Shown: positions 1 through 7,735 of the stretch, one piece after another | Layout: every line of letters starts with the position of its first letter | Numbering within the stretch: the first letter of the stretch is position 1 | NCBI GenBank assembly: GCA_016291895.1 | Contig: JAEEZO010000051.1 | Coordinates: 1 to 17,983 of the forward strand | DNA: 17,983 bases | Source: Caryophanales bacterium | GTDB taxonomy: Bacteria; Bacillota_I; Bacilli_A; RF39; UBA660 | Reading direction: 5' to 3' | Program-made: the position numbers and the translations under genes | Notes under the pieces: model-generated | Database searches by the model: none | Seen by the model: only the letters and a program-made list of their open reading frames with translations | Told to the model about the DNA's origin: nothing

Positions 1-179
1 AATATAGATTACTAAATATAAATCCTAATTACTTCTCGTAATCAAAGAAATAAAAAGAATGCTTTTGTATTAAATTAAGCAAAAGCTAAAGCGTTTCTGT
101 TTCCAGATATTTAAAATTTTACGTATTTCTACGACTTGCAATCTAAGTCCACATAATCCCGTCGAAACCAAGCAGCCCC
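1..179 (-). ncRNA. ssrA: tmRNA (transfer-messenger RNA), 5' part, cut by the left edge
   Basis: Read on the minus strand, the RNA begins GGGGCTGCTTGG then TTTCGACGGG, the conserved tmRNA 5' end (E. coli: GGGGCUG...UUCGACGGG). tmRNA rescues stalled ribosomes and adds a degradation tag. The tag frame is visible: resume codon GGA at 104-102, then AAC AGA AAC GCT TTA GCT TTT GCT and stop TAA, giving GNRNALAFA (after the Ala carried by the tRNA part). The bases at -5 and -4 before GGA are T and A, as U85-A86 are in E. coli. The last tag codons form a hairpin, GCTTTTG pairing with CAAAAGC, matching helix 5. The 3' acceptor half, pairing with GGGGCTG, lies beyond the left edge. It is not a protein gene: no ORF with a ribosome site is seen here. 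Confidence 0.93.
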
Positions 180-191
180 AGAACAATCTTA

Positions 192-200
192 ATTATATCA
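192..200 (-). promoter_or_regulatory. Extended -10 promoter of tmRNA
   Basis: The minus strand reads TGATATAAT, a perfect extended -10 box, 12 bases upstream of the mature GGGG 5' end of tmRNA. No good -35 box is seen. A start near 187-184 would leave a short leader for RNase P to remove. No terminator is visible between the preceding gene (stop at 218) and this box, so some read-through is possible. Confidence 0.75.
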
Positions 201-217
201 CATTTTATGCAATATAT

Positions 218-1111
218 CTAGATTTTTCTTTTATACTTCATTAATAATCCTCTTTTTCTTGATACACCTGTATCAAGAGAAATATCAGGGATTATTCTTT
301 CTAATTTATCAAAAGATTCATTTCCATAAAAATATCTATTAATATCATTAATGGTATCAAGAGACTTATCAACACTTTTATAAAACAAATCCATAATACT
401 ATCAGTATGCATTTTACCAGTTACTGGATTATACCAAGCCCCATGATTTTCATTAGCAATCTCAGGTAACGTTATTTTATTTTTAGTTAAAAAAACTTTA
501 AATTGAGTAAGATCATTAACCATCTTTTTTGATCTAAAGATATCTTTATATAATACTTCAATTGATGTAAAAAATTTCTTTACCAATTTAAAAGATGTTA
601 TAACATTATTTTTACCATATATCATTAAATATGATGAAGAGATTAATTCCCTAATATCTTTGTTGTTAAGATTAGCATCATTAAAATAATTAGCATGAAC
701 ATCTAAAATGTCTTTACCTAAAACTCTTTCTGATAGATAAGTATTTAAATAACCTTCTACCATAAAATGACTGGAAATAAAACTAGATGGCATACAACCT
801 CTTTCAATATAATAAATTAAAGGATGGGCATAAGCATCTAAAAAGAAATGAGCTACGTGACCATATAGATAAGCCAAAACAGAAATATTTCCTTCTAAAT
901 GATTTATTTTAATATAACGAATAATATATAATAAGTAATCTTTAGCACTATAATTATGATTATCAAGACCTTTAACTAAATAAGCATAATCATAAGCAAT
1001 GGTATATGCTTTTAATTTTGATAATTCAACATCCTCTTTAAGAAGGTTTTCACTATTTAATTTTTCAAATAATTTTTCACCATGAATAGCATGCGATATA
1101 TAACTTGGCAT
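218..1111 (-). CDS. Zinc-dependent phospholipase C-like protein
   Basis: A 297-aa protein with the layout of the bacterial zinc-dependent phospholipase C family: an MPSYISHAIHG start followed by helices and the metal-ligand cluster HVAHFFLDAYAHP (His85, His88, Asp92, His96). Family members hydrolyse phospholipids or have unknown substrates. There is no signal peptide, so this one is probably cytoplasmic and not a secreted toxin (inference). I place the start at ATG 1111. The longer TTG start at 1135 would sit at the transcription start implied by the extended -10 at 1139-1147. A GGAAAGAAG stretch lies upstream of the ATG. The gene is monocistronic or reads through into tmRNA. The family call is good; the substrate is unknown. 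Confidence 0.72.
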   Translation of the reverse strand: MPSYISHAIHGEKLFEKLNSENLLKEDVELSKLKAYTIAYDYAYLVKGLDNHNYSAKDYLLYIIRYIKINHLEGNISVLAYLYGHVAHFFLDAYAHPLIYYIERGCMPSSFISSHFMVEGYLNTYLSERVLGKDILDVHANYFNDANLNNKDIRELISSSYLMIYGKNNVITSFKLVKKFFTSIEVLYKDIFRSKKMVNDLTQFKVFLTKNKITLPEIANENHGAWYNPVTGKMHTDSIMDLFYKSVDKSLDTINDINRYFYGNESFDKLERIIPDISLDTGVSRKRGLLMKYKRKI

Positions 1112-1138
1112 AACACCACTTCTTTCCACACTCAAACC

Positions 1139-1147
1139 ATTATATCA
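1139..1147 (-). promoter_or_regulatory. Extended -10 promoter of the phospholipase-like gene
   Basis: TGATATAAT on the minus strand, the same nine bases as at the tmRNA promoter. The predicted transcription start is about 1132, so translation starts at ATG 1111. It lies just downstream of the SDR terminator. Confidence 0.75.
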
Positions 1148-1150
1148 CAA

Positions 1151-1177
1151 AATAAAAAAAGTAGATAACTACTTTTT
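1151..1177 (-). terminator. Intrinsic terminator of the SDR gene
   Basis: Stem AAAAAGTAG / CTACTTTTT with an ATAA loop, followed on the minus strand by a T-rich run. The SDR stop codon TAG (1171-1169) is part of the stem. Confidence 0.8.
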
Positions 1178-1921
1178 CTTGGCCTTTTGGATTTTATAAG
1201 TAACCCGTCTTGCTAATCCACGAGATGCAAAACGTCTAAAGAAAATGGAACATTTATTGATAAATCCTGGAACAATAACAACTTTACCTTTAAACATTTT
1301 ATCTATTCCATATCTTGCTACATCTTCACATTCCATTGGTTTAACAGCAAATGTTACCCCTGCTCTATTAAAGAACTCAGAAGCGGTTGGTCCTGGACAT
1401 AAACTTGATATATGAACATTACTCTTTTCACGTCTTAATTCTTCATAAATAGCTTCTGTTAAATTATTAACATAGGCTTTTGTAGCATAATATGTTGCCA
1501 TCAATGGACCTGGTCCAAATGCTGCAATAGAGGAAACATTTAAAATATATCCACTATCTCTTTTTTTCATATCACGTAAGAATAATTTTGTTAATAAGTG
1601 AACTGCTGTAACATTGGTATTAATCATTTCAAGTTCTTTATTAATATCGGTTTCATAGAATTTACCAAAATCACCAAAACCTGCATTGTTAATCAAAATA
1701 TCAATTTGTTCATTTTTCATTATGACATATAACTCTTTAACTTTTTTAATATCTGATAAATCAACAATAACAATTTGAGAATCAACTTTTAATTCATTTT
1801 GTAACTCTTCTAGTCTTTCTTTATTCCTTCCTACTAGGATTAATTCATGTCCAAGAGATGCTAAATATTTAGCCATCTCACGACCAATACCAGAAGATGC
1901 ACCAGTTATTAAAGCCTTCAT
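1169..1921 (-). CDS. Short-chain dehydrogenase/reductase (SDR)
   Basis: A 250-aa classical SDR, an NAD(P)-dependent oxidoreductase with a Rossmann fold. It has the cofactor loop TGASSGIG (residues 6-13), NNAG (78-81), the active-site serine in NVSS (130-131) and the YxxxK pair Tyr144/Lys148. The basic residue after the second strand (GRNKER) suggests NADP preference (inference). The basic, hydrophobic C-terminus (FFRRFASRGLARRV) resembles the DltE/YqjQ-type group, whose substrates are mostly unknown. The start ATG follows AGGTGA with a 4-base spacer. It is monocistronic, between its own promoter and a terminator that contains its stop codon. The specific substrate cannot be read from the sequence. 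Confidence 0.9.
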   Translation of the reverse strand: MKALITGASSGIGREMAKYLASLGHELILVGRNKERLEELQNELKVDSQIVIVDLSDIKKVKELYVIMKNEQIDILINNAGFGDFGKFYETDINKELEMINTNVTAVHLLTKLFLRDMKKRDSGYILNVSSIAAFGPGPLMATYYATKAYVNNLTEAIYEELRREKSNVHISSLCPGPTASEFFNRAGVTFAVKPMECEDVARYGIDKMFKGKVVIVPGFINKCSIFFRRFASRGLARRVTYKIQKAKKK

Positions 1922-1937
1922 ACTATCACCTGCCTAT

Positions 1938-1946
1938 ATTGTAACA
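1938..1946 (-). promoter_or_regulatory. Extended -10 promoter of the SDR gene
   Basis: TGTTACAAT on the minus strand, just upstream of the AGGTGA ribosome site. A -35 would fall in the preceding terminator, and none is recognisable. Confidence 0.6.
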
Positions 1947-1952
1947 AAATAA

Positions 1953-1983
1953 TAAAAAAAAGAGAAACTAATTTAGTTTCTCT
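1953..1983 (-). terminator. Intrinsic terminator of the der operon
   Basis: A perfect 10-bp stem AGAGAAACTA / TAGTTTCTCT with an ATT loop, followed on the minus strand by T8. The stop codon of the 132-aa membrane protein (1970-1968) is inside the stem. Confidence 0.9.
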
Positions 1984-2366
1984 TGTCGCTTATTTACAAT
2001 TATTTTACTATATATAATCAACAATACTAATAATATTGATAAAACGATATAATTATTTCTTAAAAAATTAAAAGATAAATATGGTGTTAAATAATTACTT
2101 TTAATTTTAATATAAAAACTAATTAAATAACCAAAATAACATAAATTCATTATGTTATAAATATAATCTTTTTTATATCTAAGTTTGGAACCTACCATCT
2201 CTATTAAAACATTGATTGAATAGATAAATTCAATAATCAAAAAGATTGTTCCAAAATAACTCATACGTAATGTTATATATAATAGATTAAATACGATAAC
2301 TAAATGAATAATAAAAACCATTATTCTCAAATAATACAATAATTTAGTTATTAAATTCTTTTTCAT
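1968..2366 (-). CDS. Small multi-pass membrane protein, unknown function
   Basis: A 132-aa protein rich in Ile, Leu, Phe and Tyr. About four hydrophobic segments are visible, near residues 12-33, 36-58, 70-88 and 104-124, with short basic loops such as KLRYKKD. It has no recognised domain. The ATG lies 2 bases after the TAA of the AAA+ ATPase gene, so the two are probably translationally coupled and may work together at the membrane (inference). It is the last gene of the der operon, and its stop codon is inside the terminator stem. Confidence 0.7.
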   Translation of the reverse strand: MKKNLITKLLYYLRIMVFIIHLVIVFNLLYITLRMSYFGTIFLIIEFIYSINVLIEMVGSKLRYKKDYIYNIMNLCYFGYLISFYIKIKSNYLTPYLSFNFLRNNYIVLSILLVLLIIYSKIIVNKRQEKLN

Positions 2367-2368
2367 TT

Positions 2369-3274
2369 TTATAACCTTTGTACTGTTTCACTACGATAAA
2401 TATCTTCAAATTCTTCAAAGAATAAATTCATTTTTTTATTGATAATATCTTTATAAACTAATTTAGTATTTTCAATAGCTTTTTTAAAATCTCTTATATC
2501 TACTTGATCACGATTATCTACTAAAGCATAAGAGAAAGCTTGTTGAACAATTGAAAAACAAATATCAGGATATCTTCCATCATATTCATATACTCTATTT
2601 GTATCTTCTGTTAAGTCAACAATGAATTTCATTATCTTTTCTTTAATGAAATCCGTATATTTCATTTTAGCACCTGTTTTAACTTCATATTTAGGTAATG
2701 AACCACAAAGGATTTGTACTGTTTGTTCTTTTGTTGGTTCGGCTACATTAATTCTTTGAAAACGACGATTGAAAGCTCTATCTGTTAAAATAAATTGTTC
2801 GAATTCTTGAGTTGTTGTAGCACCTACAACTTTAATTGTTCCACGGTCTAGAACTGGTTTAAAAATATTAGCAAAGTCCATAGACTCATCAGCATCACCA
2901 ATTAAAGTATGAATTTCATCAATAAATAGAATTAATTTATCAGCATTTTTAACTTCATTTAACAATGATTGAATTTTTAATTCGCTAGTACCTGGAATTG
3001 TACCAATTAAAGCTGCTGTATTAAGTTTATAAATTGTATAACCTTTTAAACCATTTGGAACATCATCCTTTTGAATACGATAACTAAGTCCTTCAACAAT
3101 GGCCGTTTTACCTATACCAGGAAGACCAACAAGAATGGCACTTTTTTCTGGAGTTAGAAGCGTTAAAATTAATTGTTTAATTTCTTCATCACGACCAATG
3201 GCAGGATTAGTTACATATTGTCTTTCTGACAAATTCTCACCATATTTTTTTAATACACTAAATTCTTCTTCCAT
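2369..3274 (-). CDS. Stand-alone AAA+ ATPase resembling the ClpB/ClpA D1 domain
   Basis: A 301-aa protein that aligns by eye with one AAA+ module, the first ATPase ring of ClpA/ClpB. Walker A is GLPGIGKT (50-57), Walker B LILFIDE (114-120), sensor 1 GATT (151-154) and the paired arginine fingers Arg170-Arg171 (FNRRFQ). The ATPase machinery looks intact. The Clp N-domain, middle coiled coil, second AAA+ ring and ClpP-binding loop are absent. The pore loop, usually KYRGEFE with the substrate-gripping Tyr, reads GTIPGTSELK with no aromatic residue, so protein unfolding is doubtful (inference). It starts after GAGGG, 14 bases below the lipid-kinase stop, and is coupled to the small membrane protein. 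It could be a regulatory or assembly ATPase; the target is unknown. Confidence 0.82.
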   Translation of the reverse strand: MEEEFSVLKKYGENLSERQYVTNPAIGRDEEIKQLILTLLTPEKSAILVGLPGIGKTAIVEGLSYRIQKDDVPNGLKGYTIYKLNTAALIGTIPGTSELKIQSLLNEVKNADKLILFIDEIHTLIGDADESMDFANIFKPVLDRGTIKVVGATTTQEFEQFILTDRAFNRRFQRINVAEPTKEQTVQILCGSLPKYEVKTGAKMKYTDFIKEKIMKFIVDLTEDTNRVYEYDGRYPDICFSIVQQAFSYALVDNRDQVDIRDFKKAIENTKLVYKDIINKKMNLFFEEFEDIYRSETVQRL

Positions 3275-3288
3275 AATATCCCTCTATT

Positions 3289-4203
3289 CTATTTATTAAC
3301 AAATAATTTATCGACATTAACTTCAGGAATTAACATCTCGACTTTCTTTTTCGTATCTATTACATAATATCTTTCATCGCTATCAAACTTTTCACCATCA
3401 AGACACCATGGTTTAAATTCACCATTAAACCATATTTTTAAATTATCTGTCTTATATGTTTCAACACCAAGTACATTTGATATATCACTAGTTTTTAATG
3501 TATAAAAAGCTTTAGCTAACTTAGGTAAACTCTTTATTCCACAAAACATTACTTCAAATTTACCATCATCTAATTTCATTTCATTATAGAAATTATTAAT
3601 ACCTGCAATACGATTAGCATTAGAAACAATTAAAAATGTATATTTACCACGATGTTTAACACCATCTATTTCATAAGTTACATCATATAGTTTATTTCTT
3701 TTAAATAAAGATCTAGCACCATTTAAAATATAAGCCGCATGACCAAGTCGATGTTTTAATTTTTGTGGAGTTTCATATGGTATTTCCATAAATTTACCAA
3801 AAGAAGCAACGTAAACAAAACATCTTCCATTAATACTACAAATATCAACACTGTGAATAGATCCTTCTAGAATTAATTCAAGATTGGTAACAATATCATG
3901 AGTTAGTCCATACATATGTCCAATATCATTGGTTGTTCCAACAGGTATATGACTTAATACAAGTTGATTATCTCTTTTAAAGTTACCATTCATAACCTCA
4001 TAGAACGTTCCATCTCCACCAACAGAAATAACAAGACCTGAATCAACTTCTCGAACAATATCTTCAGCATGTCCAGCATATTCAGTAATAATGACATTTG
4101 GTTCATATTCAAATTTTTCTAAAACTGCTCTTATCTTTTTAGCTAGTTTTTGATTTAATCCTTTACCACTAGTTGGATTAATTATTACTGTACACTTTTT
4201 CAT
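3289..4203 (-). CDS. Diacylglycerol kinase-family lipid kinase (DagK/YegS-like)
   Basis: A 304-aa protein of the DAGK catalytic family, which phosphorylates diacylglycerol or related lipids with ATP and recycles lipid head-group by-products at the membrane. It has the N-terminal NPTSGKG (9-15), the nucleotide-binding GGDGT (62-66) followed by FYEVMNG, and the conserved GTTND of the catalytic domain. The C-terminal half ends with the typical beta-rich region containing WCLDGE. Length is normal for the family. I chose ATG 4203, whose A is shared with the TGA of the 70-aa gene (TGATG overlap), with AAGGA 10 bases upstream. A longer GTG-type start at 4221 is less likely. DgkB itself is possible, but the substrate is not proven. 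Confidence 0.88.
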   Translation of the reverse strand: MKKCTVIINPTSGKGLNQKLAKKIRAVLEKFEYEPNVIITEYAGHAEDIVREVDSGLVISVGGDGTFYEVMNGNFKRDNQLVLSHIPVGTTNDIGHMYGLTHDIVTNLELILEGSIHSVDICSINGRCFVYVASFGKFMEIPYETPQKLKHRLGHAAYILNGARSLFKRNKLYDVTYEIDGVKHRGKYTFLIVSNANRIAGINNFYNEMKLDDGKFEVMFCGIKSLPKLAKAFYTLKTSDISNVLGVETYKTDNLKIWFNGEFKPWCLDGEKFDSDERYYVIDTKKKVEMLIPEVNVDKLFVNK

Positions 4204-4415
4204 CAATAGAAGTCCTTCCAAGTACTTTCATCTTCAATATCAGCACCTCTATCATCAGGATCAATATCATTCATATTTACTTGACCTTTGATAGATTGAA
4301 AAGGATCATCTTTCTTAAATCTTTGTCCAAGTGGATTGTAATCTTCTTGTTTTTCTCCTTTTAAGTTATTAATATTTTCTCTAACCGTTCCTTTTTGACT
4401 TTTTCCAATAATCAT
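4203..4415 (-). CDS. 70-aa hydrophilic protein of unknown function
   Basis: A small acidic and polar protein without a membrane segment or recognised motif; the C-terminal half is rich in Asp/Glu (NDIDPDDRGADIEDESTWKDFY region, residues 49-70). It is real by context: its ATG overlaps the der stop (TAATG), its TGA overlaps the lipid-kinase ATG (TGATG), and GGAG lies 11 bases before its start. It is translated between der and the lipid kinase. The low-complexity sequence suggests disorder, perhaps a small binding partner (inference). I do not recognise the family. Confidence 0.7.
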   Translation of the reverse strand: MIIGKSQKGTVRENINNLKGEKQEDYNPLGQRFKKDDPFQSIKGQVNMNDIDPDDRGADIEDESTWKDFY

Positions 4416-5725
4416 TATTCATCTTCTCCTTTATTTTTAAATTTTAAAATAATTGGTGTTCCTTCTAAATTAAATGATTCTCTTAATTTGTTTTCTAAAT
4501 ATCTATAATATGAAAAGTGAACTAAACCTTTGTTATTAACATGAAATGTAAATTTAGGAGGTTTAACACCTTCTTGATTAACAAAATATATTTTTAATCT
4601 CCTACCTTTATATGAAGGTGGAAGATTAAGCGCATATGCATCTCTTATAACATCATTTAATAAACTTGTATTAATCTCTCTTTTTATATTTTCACTAACT
4701 TTAATTATCTCAGGCATTAAAGTACTTAGACGCATCTTTGTTTTAGCAGATAAAAAGACAATTGGAACATAGGATAAAAATTGAAATTCTGCGCGAATTA
4801 ATTTTGTATATGCATTAATATCTAAATCATTTTTAACATCCCATTTATTAACAACAATTATAAGTCCTTTGCCTTTTTCAAGAGCCATACCAACAATATG
4901 TTTATCATGTTCTATAATTCCAGTAGTTGAATCAATTACAAGAACACATATATCACTACGATCAATTGCTTTTAAACTTCTAAGCAAACTATATTTTTCA
5001 ATATTTTCATATACCTTACCACGTTTACGCATACCAGCAGTATCAATAACAACATATTCTTCATTATTATATTTAAATACCGAGTCCGTTGAATCTCTTG
5101 TTGTACCAGCAACATCAGATACAATAACCCTTTCTTCACCAATAAGCGCATTTACTAAACTACTTTTACCAACATTAGGTCTACCTATTATTGAAAATTT
5201 AAGACGATTGTCTTCTTCTTTTAAAATGTTTTTAGGAAAATCAGAACAAACAAGATCCATTAAATCATTTATTCCTCTTGAATGTTCACCACTAATTTCA
5301 ATATAATCATCAAAGCCTAATTCATAGAAATCATACTTATGATTTAGATATTCTTTATTATCAGTTTTATTAATTGCGACTACTACTTTTTTACCACTTT
5401 TTAGTAACATATCACGAACAACATAATCGTTTTGTGTTAATCCTTCAATTCCATCAACTAAAAAGATGATAACATCTGCTTCATCAATTGCGATTTCTAC
5501 TTGTACTTTAATTTCATTATTAAATACTTCTTTTGATACATCAATACCACCTGTATCAATTAAATTAAAATTATATCCATTATAGTTAATTTCACTATAT
5601 ATACGATCTCTTGTTACCCCAGGTGTATCTTCAATAATTGATATTTTCTTACCCGCTAACTTATTAAAAAGAGTACTCTTTCCAACATTTGGGCGTCCAA
5701 CAAGAGCTACTGTAGGCATCTTCAT
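4415..5725 (-). CDS. der: Ribosome-assembly GTPase Der (EngA)
   Basis: A 436-aa, double-GTPase protein needed for maturation of the 50S ribosomal subunit. The first G domain has GRPNVGKS (10-17), DTGG (57-60) and NKTD (119-122). The second has GRPNVGKS (181-188), DTAG (228-231) and NKWD (293-296). A C-terminal KH-like domain follows and includes the PPSYKGRRLKIYF stretch. Length and order are those of the family. ATG 5725 is chosen because GGTGAT sits 5 bases upstream and the promoter's likely start point is about 5741, which rules out the longer ATG at 5743. It is the first gene of an operon with the 70-aa protein, lipid kinase, AAA+ ATPase and membrane protein. Confidence 0.97.
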   Translation of the reverse strand: MKMPTVALVGRPNVGKSTLFNKLAGKKISIIEDTPGVTRDRIYSEINYNGYNFNLIDTGGIDVSKEVFNNEIKVQVEIAIDEADVIIFLVDGIEGLTQNDYVVRDMLLKSGKKVVVAINKTDNKEYLNHKYDFYELGFDDYIEISGEHSRGINDLMDLVCSDFPKNILKEEDNRLKFSIIGRPNVGKSSLVNALIGEERVIVSDVAGTTRDSTDSVFKYNNEEYVVIDTAGMRKRGKVYENIEKYSLLRSLKAIDRSDICVLVIDSTTGIIEHDKHIVGMALEKGKGLIIVVNKWDVKNDLDINAYTKLIRAEFQFLSYVPIVFLSAKTKMRLSTLMPEIIKVSENIKREINTSLLNDVIRDAYALNLPPSYKGRRLKIYFVNQEGVKPPKFTFHVNNKGLVHFSYYRYLENKLRESFNLEGTPIILKFKNKGEDE

Positions 5726-5747
5726 ATTTATCACCGCCGTCATATGT

Positions 5748-5756
5748 ATTTTATCA
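5748..5756 (-). promoter_or_regulatory. Extended -10 promoter of the der operon
   Basis: TGATAAAAT on the minus strand, 22 bases upstream of the chosen der ATG. No convincing -35 box. Confidence 0.55.
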
Positions 5757-5840
5757 CAAAGTAATATATATTTACAATTTAAACATCTATTAAAGATAAA
5801 AATAATATAAAATTATACAACATTGTAAAATATTTTTTTC

Positions 5841-5869
5841 TTGTAGAATAATTAAAATAGAATTATAAT
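5841..5869 (+). promoter_or_regulatory. Sigma-A type promoter of dxs
   Basis: TTGTAG (5841-5846), a 17-base spacer and a perfect TATAAT (5864-5869). Transcription should start near 5876, giving a short leader with GAGGG before ATG 5895. Unlike most promoters here it has no TG extension. Confidence 0.8.
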
Positions 5870-5894
5870 ATCCTTATTGCTGAGGGATATATAT

Positions 5895-7724
5895 ATGAAA
5901 ATAAATGAATTAGAAAGTCCAAAAGCCCTTAAGAAATTAAAAATACAAGAACTAGAAGAACTAAGTGAATCAATACGAGAAGAAATATTAAAAAGTGTAT
6001 CAACTTGTGGTGGTCACTTATCTAGTAATCTAGGTATTGTTGAATTAACTTTATCAATTTATAAAAATTTTAATCCACCTAAAGATAAAATTATTTTTGA
6101 TGTAGGACATCAAAGTTATACCCAAAAAATGATAACAGGAAGATTAAAAGATTTTAATAAATTAAGAAAATATAAAGGATTAAGTGGTTTTCAAAAACGT
6201 AACGAAAGTATTTATGATTGTTATGAAGCAGGTCATTCATCAACAAGTATTAGTGCAGCACTTGGTATGGCATATGCAAGAGATATCCAAAATAAAGATT
6301 ATGAAGTAATTGCTATTATTGGTGATGGATCAATATCAAATGGACTTGCTTATGAAGCAATGAATCAACTAGGTGAGCTTCAAACAAAAGTAATTGTTAT
6401 ATTAAACGATAATGAAATGAGTATTAATGAAAATATTGGAGCTATTCATAATTATTTAGATAAGATACGAAGTGGTCATGAATATCAAAATGCTAAAGAA
6501 AGAACTAAAGGTTTCTTAAATCATATTCCTTTAATTGGAAAACCAATAAGAAGATTTATTGAAAACTCTAAAGAATCTTTAAAAAGTATTTACCTAAAAA
6601 AGGGTTACTTTTTTGAAGAAATGGGATTTTCTTACTATGGACCTATTAACGGTCATGATTTTAAAGAACTTAATAAATATATGGAAATTGCTAAAAAAGA
6701 AAGAGGACCTGTATTATTACATGTTATTACAGAAAAAGGAAAAGGTTATGAAAAAGCTTTACTTGATCCAAGTAAATATCATGGAACAGGACCATTTGAT
6801 TTAGCTAAAGGTGTTACTGAAAGCAAAGAAATATGGTCTAATGTAATATGTGATCATTTAATTAATCTTGCTAAAATTAATAAAAAATTAATGGTTATAA
6901 CTCCTGCTATGGCTAGTGGTAGTAAATTAATACCATTTAAAGAAAAATATAAAAAAAGATTTATTGATGTTGGTATTGCTGAAGAACATGCTCTTGTTCT
7001 TGCTAACGGCTTATCTCTTGAAGGAATGATTCCTTTTGTATCAATCTACTCTACTTTCTTACAACGTGGATATGATGAGATTATTCATGATATTGCAAGA
7101 ATGAATACCCATGTTATTATTGGTATTGATCGCGCTGGTATCGTTGGAGCTGATGGTGAAACCCATCAAGGAATATATGATGTAAGTTTCTTACTTCCTA
7201 TTCCTAATCTTATTATTACTTGTCCTAAAGATAGTATTGAAGCGGGAAATCTTCTTTATACAGCAACAGAAACCAATAAACCATTTTGTATAAGATATTC
7301 GAAAGAACCACAACATTTTGAAAAACAAAAATATGAAAAAGTCAAAATAGGTTCATGGGAAATACTAAAAGAAGGACATGATGCTTACATCATAACTTAT
7401 GGTGAATTTATAAACGAAGCGAAAAAAATAATTAATGAAACCAAATATGATATTGGACTTATTAATGCTCGTTTTATAAAACCCATTGATGAAGATATGA
7501 TGAATAGTATAAATATTCCTATATTTACTTATGAAGAAGTTACTGAAATTGGTTCTTTAGGAAGTTACTTAAAAGATAAATATAGTAATGTTATTGAAAC
7601 ATATGCTATTCCTGATAAATTTATTGCTCAAGGAAAAAGAGATGAATTATTAAAAGAAATAGAGCTTGATTATCTTAATGTAAAAGAAAGAATTGAAGAC
7701 AAATTAAAAAAGACTATTAAATAG
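5895..7724 (+). CDS. dxs: 1-deoxy-D-xylulose-5-phosphate synthase
   Basis: A 609-aa thiamine-diphosphate enzyme that joins pyruvate and glyceraldehyde 3-phosphate to give DXP, the first step of the MEP isoprenoid pathway (DXP also feeds thiamine and pyridoxal synthesis in some bacteria). Visible motifs are GHLSSNLG (40-47), FDVGHQSYTQK (68-78), EAGHSSTSISAALG (111-124), the TPP/Mg motif GDGS...N (from 143) with NDNEMSI, and in the pyrimidine domain EEHALVLANGL with the catalytic-type Glu, plus GADGETHQGIYD. The length is near the family norm with a slightly short C-terminal domain. ATG 5895 is preceded by AGGGA, and the TTG at 5877 is at the expected transcription start. It is monocistronic. 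Its TAG stop lies in the terminator. Confidence 0.96.
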   Translation: MKINELESPKALKKLKIQELEELSESIREEILKSVSTCGGHLSSNLGIVELTLSIYKNFNPPKDKIIFDVGHQSYTQKMITGRLKDFNKLRKYKGLSGFQKRNESIYDCYEAGHSSTSISAALGMAYARDIQNKDYEVIAIIGDGSISNGLAYEAMNQLGELQTKVIVILNDNEMSINENIGAIHNYLDKIRSGHEYQNAKERTKGFLNHIPLIGKPIRRFIENSKESLKSIYLKKGYFFEEMGFSYYGPINGHDFKELNKYMEIAKKERGPVLLHVITEKGKGYEKALLDPSKYHGTGPFDLAKGVTESKEIWSNVICDHLINLAKINKKLMVITPAMASGSKLIPFKEKYKKRFIDVGIAEEHALVLANGLSLEGMIPFVSIYSTFLQRGYDEIIHDIARMNTHVIIGIDRAGIVGADGETHQGIYDVSFLLPIPNLIITCPKDSIEAGNLLYTATETNKPFCIRYSKEPQHFEKQKYEKVKIGSWEILKEGHDAYIITYGEFINEAKKIINETKYDIGLINARFIKPIDEDMMNSINIPIFTYEEVTEIGSLGSYLKDKYSNVIETYAIPDKFIAQGKRDELLKEIELDYLNVKERIEDKLKKTIK

Positions 7725-7735
7725 TCTTTTTATTT
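7706..7735. terminator. Bidirectional terminator between dxs and the thioredoxin-like operon
   Basis: GACTATT and AATAGTC around one A (a GACTA/TAGTC stem in practice), flanked by A5-6 on the left and T5 plus TTTT on the right, so it works in both directions. It contains the dxs stop codon and touches the TAA of the convergent gene. Confidence 0.88.

Noticed and set aside
1..217. Mollicute code (TGA = Trp)
   Set aside because: TGA ends coaD and the 70-aa gene at natural protein ends, and Trp residues checked (for example in coaE) use TGG.
2369..3274. EssC-type ATPase of the type VII system
   Set aside because: The motifs are of ClpB D1, not FtsK/SpoIIIE-like EssC; it is a single 301-aa AAA+ unit without FHA or membrane parts.
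4869..5306. Plus-strand open frame of 145 codons inside der
   Set aside because: It is antisense to the well-supported der gene, lacks a ribosome site and reads as a codon shadow; there is no independent evidence for it.
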